Of a stretch of 11,264 nucleotides of DNA, positions 7,475 through 11,264 are shown one piece after another (the stretch's first letter is position 1; every line of letters starts with the position of its first letter). The notes beneath the pieces are model-generated. The model did not search any database, had not been told where the DNA came from, and was given only the letters and a program-made list of their open reading frames with translations. Both the position numbers and the translations under genes were made by a program. This stretch comes from an uncultured Collinsella sp. (GTDB lineage Bacteria > Actinomycetota > Coriobacteriia > Coriobacteriales > Coriobacteriaceae). Location: positions 1 to 11,264 of the forward strand of contig CABUDB010000030.1 in the NCBI GenBank assembly GCA_902490245.1. The letters are read 5' to 3'.

Positions 7475-7833
7475 CAGAAAAGTTGGCATTTTTTAAAACG
7501 CTTGGCGGCGCTTGGCGTTGCAGTGGGGTTTGAGGTGCCAAAAAACGGCTTCCGACCAGCGTGGTTGATCAACTCAATTGTTCAAAAGGGGTATTCATAA
7601 GCGACTTGGCAATGAATATAAAAATCTTTGGGTGGTGCTGTGGACCACTGGTATGCATTTTGCGACCACAGCCTTGTGCCCGTTGACCTGCGGCTTGGCT
7701 CAGCTTGTCCCCGCGGCACCGTATCTTGTCCACAAATCCGTCAAGCTCTTGGTCGGCATTTGGTTGGAATGCGCATGAAACGTCGTGCGAATATGGGCAT
7801 ATGTGGAGGTCATGAGGTTGTAGCTGCATATTC
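7475..7833. other. Intergenic stretch without a recognised gene
   Basis: No gene is supported here. Two overlapping open frames on opposite strands (7578-7778 plus; 7569-7910 minus) lack ribosome binding sites and show no recognisable motif. The only structure seen is a seven-base perfect inverted repeat, GCTGTGG (7637-7643) and CCACAGC (7666-7672), with a 22-base loop. The base composition is more AT-rich than the flanking genes, especially at 7475-7500 and 7600-7630. Confidence 0.5.
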
Positions 7834-7862
7834 TTGCGGCCTGGGAGGTTGAAAGATATTAT
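7834..7862 (+). promoter_or_regulatory. Promoter of the rpsF operon
   Basis: TTGCGG (7834-7839) and TATTAT (7857-7862) are 17 bases apart; the -10 box matches the consensus at five of six positions. The predicted start near 7869 leaves a leader of about 65 bases that contains the hairpin at 7879-7907. Confidence 0.6.
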
Positions 7863-7878
7863 TACCAAGTCTTTTCCT

Positions 7879-7907
7879 GCTTCAGGCGCACCTTCACGAC
7901 CTGAAGC
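7879..7907 (+). promoter_or_regulatory. Hairpin in the rpsF leader
   Basis: GCTTCAGG (7879-7886) pairs perfectly with CCTGAAGC (7900-7907) around a 13-base loop. It lies in the leader just before the ribosome binding site at 7921. Many bacteria have an rpsF leader structure bound by the S6:S18 complex for feedback control. The position fits that role, but I could not confirm the specific S6:S18 binding motif, so this is a candidate. Confidence 0.45.
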
Positions 7908-7933
7908 CACATTTGCCCAGAGGAGGTGACAAT

Positions 7934-8227
7934 ATGAAGGCTTATGAACTGCTGTTCTTTGTTGACCCGTCGCTCGACCCCGAGACTCGTCTCGCTGTTA
8001 TGAAGCGTATCGATACCACGATCGCTGAGGGCGCTGGCAAGGTCGACTCCGTTGACGAGTGGGGCAAGCGCAAGCTCGCCTACGAGATCAACGACCTCAC
8101 CGATGGTGACTACACCCTCATCAACTTCCACGCAGATCCTACCCAGATCGCCGAGCTTGATCGCGTCCTGCGCATCACCGACGCTGTGGTCCGCCACATG
8201 ATCGTCCGTCGTGACGACCAGGAGTAA
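7934..8227 (+). CDS. rpsF: 30S ribosomal protein S6
   Basis: A 97-residue protein matching ribosomal protein S6, which binds the 30S platform as a heterodimer with S18. The usual beginning MKAYELLFFVDPSL, the block DEWGKRKLAYEINDLTDGDYTLINF (41-65), and the closing ITDAVVRHMIVRRD (81-94) are all present. The length is typical (about 95-100). The ATG at 7934 follows a near-perfect ribosome binding site, AGGAGGTGA (7921-7929). The in-frame upstream start at 7913 overlaps this site and is rejected. It is the first gene of rpsF-ssb-rpsR-rplI. S6 and S18, which form a complex, are encoded in the same unit. Confidence 0.97.
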   Translation: MKAYELLFFVDPSLDPETRLAVMKRIDTTIAEGAGKVDSVDEWGKRKLAYEINDLTDGDYTLINFHADPTQIAELDRVLRITDAVVRHMIVRRDDQE

Positions 8228-8275
8228 GACTGTCGTTTTGGACTGGGCTTGTGCCCCAAGAGGAAGTAGTGAGTT

Positions 8276-8728
8276 ATGAGCATCAATCGAGTGAACATCA
8301 CCGGTAACCTCACCCGCGATCCCGAGCTGCGCGCCACCGCCGGCGGAACCCAGGTTCTGTCCTTTGGCGTCGCCGTGAACGATCGTCGCCGCAACGCGCA
8401 GACTGGCGAGTGGGAGGACTATCCCAACTTTGTCGACTGCACCATGTTCGGCACCCGCGCCGAGGCCGTGAGCCGTTTCCTGGCAAAGGGAAACAAGGTC
8501 GCGATCGAGGGCAAGCTGCGCTACAGCTCTTGGGAGCGCGACGGCCAGCGCCGGAGCAAGCTTGAGGTCATCGTCGATGAGATCGAGTTTATGAGCTCCC
8601 GTGGTGGCCAGGGTGGCTACGATCAGGGCGGTTACGCCCCCGCAGCTCCCGCGCCCGCAGCACGTCCTGCCGCACCGGTGGCTACGCCGCCCGCGGTCGA
8701 CGTCTACGATGAGGACATCCCGTTCTAA
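8276..8728 (+). CDS. ssb: Single-stranded DNA-binding protein SSB
   Basis: A 150-residue SSB that coats single-stranded DNA in replication, repair and recombination. The OB fold spans about 1-107, with the usual start MSINRVNITGNLTRDPELR and the core EDYPNFVDCTMFG (47-59). A flexible Gly/Gln then Ala/Pro-rich linker (109-141) follows. The acidic C-terminal tip DEDIPF is the conserved peptide that docks partner proteins. AGAGGAAG (8259-8266) lies nine bases before the ATG. The linker is short and free of long repeats, and the total length is ordinary for a bacterial SSB. Confidence 0.97.
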   Translation: MSINRVNITGNLTRDPELRATAGGTQVLSFGVAVNDRRRNAQTGEWEDYPNFVDCTMFGTRAEAVSRFLAKGNKVAIEGKLRYSSWERDGQRRSKLEVIVDEIEFMSSRGGQGGYDQGGYAPAAPAPAARPAAPVATPPAVDVYDEDIPF

Positions 8729-8755
8729 GGGTTGTTCACCTATTTTTGAGTGAGA

Positions 8756-8781
8756 GGCGGCTTCGGTTCGCCGAAGTTGCC
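8756..8781 (+). other. Hairpin between ssb and rpsR
   Basis: Bases 8756-8766 pair with 8771-8781 (eleven pairs, two of them G-T) around a TTCG tetraloop. It ends four bases before the rpsR ribosome binding site GAAAGG (8786-8791), and no T run follows. It could stabilise the mRNA, mark a processing site or modulate rpsR translation. Confidence 0.65.
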
Positions 8782-8800
8782 AAATGAAAGGTATTTTGAC

Positions 8801-9067
8801 ATGGCTAATGATTTTTCTGCACGTCAGCCGCGTCGTAAGTACTGCCAGTTCTGCAAGGAGAACACTGAGTTCATCGACTATAAGGACACTCAGCTTCTCC
8901 GTAAGTACATGACCGACCGTGGCAAGATCAAGCCCCGTCGCGTCACTGGCGCTTGCACGCAGCATCAGCATGACATCGCCAATGCCATCAAGCGCGCCCG
9001 CGAGATGGCACTCCTGCCGTACACCGTCCCCGTGGTTTCCTCTCGTGGCAACCGCGACCGCGGCTAA
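8801..9067 (+). CDS. rpsR: 30S ribosomal protein S18
   Basis: An 88-residue protein matching S18, the partner of S6 on the 30S platform. Typical blocks are RRKYCQFC (11-18), [19 protein letters not shown] (25-43) and [10 protein letters not shown] (47-56). Cys15, Cys18, Cys52 and His55 have the spacing of the zinc-binding (C+) form, suggesting a zinc-loaded ribosomal protein. The ATG at 8801 has GAAAGG (8786-8791) upstream. The open frame extends back to 8750, but the family similarity starts at MANDFS. Confidence 0.97.
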   Translation: MANDFSARQPRRKYCQFCKENTEFIDYKDTQLLRKYMTDRGKIKPRRVTGACTQHQHDIANAIKRAREMALLPYTVPVVSSRGNRDRG

Positions 9068-9082
9068 GAAGGGAGACGCATC

Positions 9083-9622
9083 ATGAAGGTTATTCTTCTC
9101 GATGAGATCAAGGGCAAGGGCGGCGAGGGTGACGTCGTAGAGGTCGCTCAGGGTTACGCTGAGAACTTCCTGTTCTCCAAGAAGCTCGCTGTTGCCGCCA
9201 CCAAGGGCAACCTCAAGCAGCTTGACGAGCGTCGCAACAACATCGCTAAGCGCGAGGCCGTCCGTCTGGCTACCGCCAACGAGACCAAGGCTGCCTTCGA
9301 GGGCAAGACGGTCACCGTTGACGTCAAGGTCGGCGACGAGGGCATCCTCTTTGGCTCCGTTACCGCAGCTATGATCGCTGACGCCATCAAGGCTCAGCTC
9401 GGTATGGACATCGACCGCAAGCGCGTCGAGCTCGGTAAGCCCATCAAGGTTGCCGGTGCCCACACCGTTGCCATCTCGCTGTACCGCGAGATCAAGGCCG
9501 AGGTTGTCGTTCTCGTCGGCGTTACCGCCGAGGAGCTCGCTGCCGAGGCTGAGGTCGAGGAGGCCGCTGAGGTCGCCGAGGCCGAGACCGCCGAGGTCGA
9601 GACTGAGGCTGCTGCCGAGTAG
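9083..9622 (+). CDS. rplI: 50S ribosomal protein L9 with acidic C-terminal extension
   Basis: A 179-residue L9, which binds 23S rRNA near the L1 stalk base and extends across the ribosome. The N-terminal domain shows the signature KGKGGEGDVVEV...GYAENFLF (10-31), then a long connecting helix (41-75) and the C-terminal domain (about 76-148). Typical L9 is about 148-152 residues. Here an Ala/Glu-rich tail (about 150-179) containing nearly only Ala, Glu, Val and Thr is added. GGGAG (9071-9075) lies seven bases before the ATG. The gene follows rpsR after 15 bases and ends the operon at a strong terminator. Confidence 0.97.
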   Translation: MKVILLDEIKGKGGEGDVVEVAQGYAENFLFSKKLAVAATKGNLKQLDERRNNIAKREAVRLATANETKAAFEGKTVTVDVKVGDEGILFGSVTAAMIADAIKAQLGMDIDRKRVELGKPIKVAGAHTVAISLYREIKAEVVVLVGVTAEELAAEAEVEEAAEVAEAETAEVETEAAAE

Positions 9623-9654
9623 CATTTGCTGCAACGCAACAATCTTGTTCTAAG

Positions 9655-9693
9655 AAGGGCGCTCTGGGAAACCAGGGCGCCCTTTTGTTTTTT
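9655..9693 (+). terminator. Terminator of the rpsF-ssb-rpsR-rplI operon
   Basis: The stem 9655-9667 pairs with 9672-9684 (13 positions, one T-G wobble) around a GAAA tetraloop, followed by TTTTGTTTTTT. It separates the ribosomal operon from dnaB, which therefore probably has its own promoter in 9694-9846; no clear consensus boxes were found there. Confidence 0.93.
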
Positions 9694-9846
9694 GCGCTGA
9701 GTGAGTGTCATGGTGAACGTTGCGTCGAAGTCCTATATACAGGACCGTTCATCCGTTTGGTTCGGTGATGATTGGCGGCGCGCGGCGCGTTTTGGGACCG
9801 TGGCTGATACTATGGATGCTCGCAAGCGATATGAATGAGGATGCTC

Positions 9847-11238
9847 ATGGCATATGACGATAGGGAGACCGGGCTGACGGTTGAGGACCGCGGCTCCAAG
9901 TTGGGTCTTCCCCAAAACCAAGATGCAGAGGCCAATGTACTGGCCGCTATGCTGCTATCGCCCGAGGTGGTCGAAGAGGCCCAGGTCGAGCTGCAGCCCG
10001 ATGACTTCTACCGGCCCATTCATAAGACCATCTATACCGCGATGGTCGATATGTACAACAGCCGCATTCCCATCGACTCCATCTCGCTGATCGATTACCT
10101 GCGAAGCATCAACAAGCTTGATGCCGTGGGCGGCGAGGCCTACATTTTGGAGTTGATGGGTCAGACCCTGTCGCTCGTCAACTGGCAGCACCATGCCGCT
10201 ATCGTTCGCCGCGATTCGATGCTGCGTGAGCTGATCGGCGCCACCAACGAGATCAACGCGCTGGCCTATAACGCTCCCACCGATACCAAAGAGGTCGTGG
10301 AGCTGGCCGAGAGCAAGTTGCTCAAGGTCACGGCGCGCGAGGTCAAGTCGAGCTACAAGACGCTGACCGAGTTTATGGTCACGGCCTATAACGAGGCCGA
10401 GGAAGTGTGCCAGGCAGGCGGCCAGGCTGCGGGCGTGCCCACGGGCTTCCCGTCGCTCGACCGCATGCTCATGGGTTTTCGCGAGGGCCAGCTCATCATC
10501 ATCGGTGCCCGCCCTGCTGTGGGTAAGACGTCGTTCGCCCTGAATCTGGCGCTCAACGCTGCCGCGGCCGGTTATACCGTCGGCTTCTTCTCGCTGGAGA
10601 TGTCGGGCAAGGAAATTGCCCAGCGTCTGATTTGCGCCTACGCCATGATTTCGATCAGTGACTTCCGCATGGGCCGCATTAGCCCCGAGCAGTGGGCCAA
10701 TATCAACGAGGCCACGCAGACCTTGTCCAAGCTCGATATTCTGATTGACGATACGCCCGGCACCACAGTGACCGAGATTCGCGCCAAGAGCCGCCGCATG
10801 CTCCACAACAAGGAGAAGGCCATCATCATCCTGGACTACCTGCAGCTGGTGAGTCCTCCGCCGGGACGCCGCTCCGAGAGCCGTACCGTCGAGGTCTCCG
10901 AGATGTCGCGTGGTCTGAAGATCATGGCCAAGGAACTCAAGATCCCGCTCATCGCGCTGTCGCAGCTCTCGCGTCAGGTCGAATCCCGTACCGGCAAGCG
11001 CCCGCAGCTTTCCGACCTTCGTGAATCGGGCTCCATCGAGCAGGACGCCGATATCGTTATGTTCTTGGACCGCTCCGCCGACGAGGCCGAAGCCTCGCGC
11101 GACGATCGACCCGACGAGGGCGTTACGCGTATCGTCGTGGCCAAGAACCGTTCGGGCCCGATCGGCGACGTCGACCTGATGTTCCTGCCGGCATCCACCA
11201 AGTTCTATGAGCTTGATGGGGCACATGCCGAGGAGTAG
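9847..11238 (+). CDS. dnaB: Replicative DNA helicase DnaB
   Basis: A 463-residue hexameric helicase that unwinds DNA at the replication fork. The N-terminal domain (about 15-120) begins with PQNQDAEANVLAAMLLSPE, typical of the family. The RecA-like motor (about 190-455) carries Walker A GARPAVGKT (220-228), Walker B IIILDYLQL with D330, and the SQLSRQVE...RPQLSDLRESGSIEQDAD block. The length is standard (about 450-470), and no intein interrupts the motor domain. Several in-frame ATGs exist (9835, 9841, 9847). The last was chosen because GAGG (9837-9840) lies six bases before it and it gives a usual N-terminus. Its place directly after rplI is common in bacteria, often not far from the replication origin. 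Confidence 0.97.
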   Translation: MAYDDRETGLTVEDRGSKLGLPQNQDAEANVLAAMLLSPEVVEEAQVELQPDDFYRPIHKTIYTAMVDMYNSRIPIDSISLIDYLRSINKLDAVGGEAYILELMGQTLSLVNWQHHAAIVRRDSMLRELIGATNEINALAYNAPTDTKEVVELAESKLLKVTAREVKSSYKTLTEFMVTAYNEAEEVCQAGGQAAGVPTGFPSLDRMLMGFREGQLIIIGARPAVGKTSFALNLALNAAAAGYTVGFFSLEMSGKEIAQRLICAYAMISISDFRMGRISPEQWANINEATQTLSKLDILIDDTPGTTVTEIRAKSRRMLHNKEKAIIILDYLQLVSPPPGRRSESRTVEVSEMSRGLKIMAKELKIPLIALSQLSRQVESRTGKRPQLSDLRESGSIEQDADIVMFLDRSADEAEASRDDRPDEGVTRIVVAKNRSGPIGDVDLMFLPASTKFYELDGAHAEE

Positions 11239-11264
11239 GACAGGCGCCCGTTGCACGGGTATAC

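Noticed and set aside
7578..7778. Short plus-strand open frame before rpsF
   Set aside because: It uses a TTG start with no ribosome binding site, has irregular codon use and no recognisable motif, and overlaps another equally weak frame on the opposite strand.
7862..9634. Long minus-strand open frame opposite rpsF-ssb-rpsR-rplI
   Set aside because: It is antisense to four well-identified genes, and its Leu/Asp/Gly/Val-rich product reflects the codon bias of those genes.
10504..10860. Intein in dnaB
   Set aside because: The motor domain from Walker A to Walker B is continuous and of normal length.
9955..11256. Long minus-strand open frame opposite dnaB
   Set aside because: It is the antisense shadow of dnaB, without motifs or a ribosome binding site.

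Overview
The window looks like a GC-rich chromosome segment from an actinobacterium of the class Coriobacteriia, most like Collinsella. This is inferred from strong C/G third-position codon bias, protein character (BFN-type DUF151 protein, TypA, Zn-ligand S18) and gene order; no database was searched. All three tRNA genes found encode their 3' CCA.

Layout. 1-240: a tRNA-Ile(GAT) gene with its own promoter and terminator. 332-1699: a three-gene cluster on the plus strand, namely a DUF151 bifunctional-nuclease-type protein, a small two-helix membrane protein and an acidic protein of unknown function. 1817-3655: the ribosome-associated GTPase TypA/BipA, closed by a strong terminator and a REP-like palindrome. 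3785-5727: two minus-strand membrane protein genes, a secreted/membrane bactofilin-like protein and a TRIC-family (UPF0126) channel. 5862-7127: an accessory unit unlike its surroundings, described below. 7200-7429: two minus-strand tRNA-Ser genes (CGA and GGA), each followed by its own terminator. 7475-7833: no recognisable gene. 7834-11238: the conserved rpsF-ssb-rpsR-rplI replication/ribosome operon, then, after a terminator, the replicative helicase gene dnaB.

The most unusual part is 5862-7127. A 335-residue protein with the residue pattern of a PD-(D/E)XK (DUF559/Vsr-like) nuclease is bracketed by two 76-base sequences that are inverted copies of each other, about 93% identical without gaps. 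Each copy is itself a long hairpin of about 25 bp. The enclosed gene is visibly less GC-rich than its neighbours. This looks like a small mobile or formerly mobile unit, a nuclease gene with palindromic terminal repeats, dropped between housekeeping genes and a tRNA pair. No transposase and no clear target-site duplication is visible, so the mechanism is open.

The housekeeping genes fit together as translation (tRNAs, S6, S18, L9, TypA) and replication (SSB, DnaB). The S6 leader and the ssb-rpsR gap contain hairpins that may have regulatory roles.
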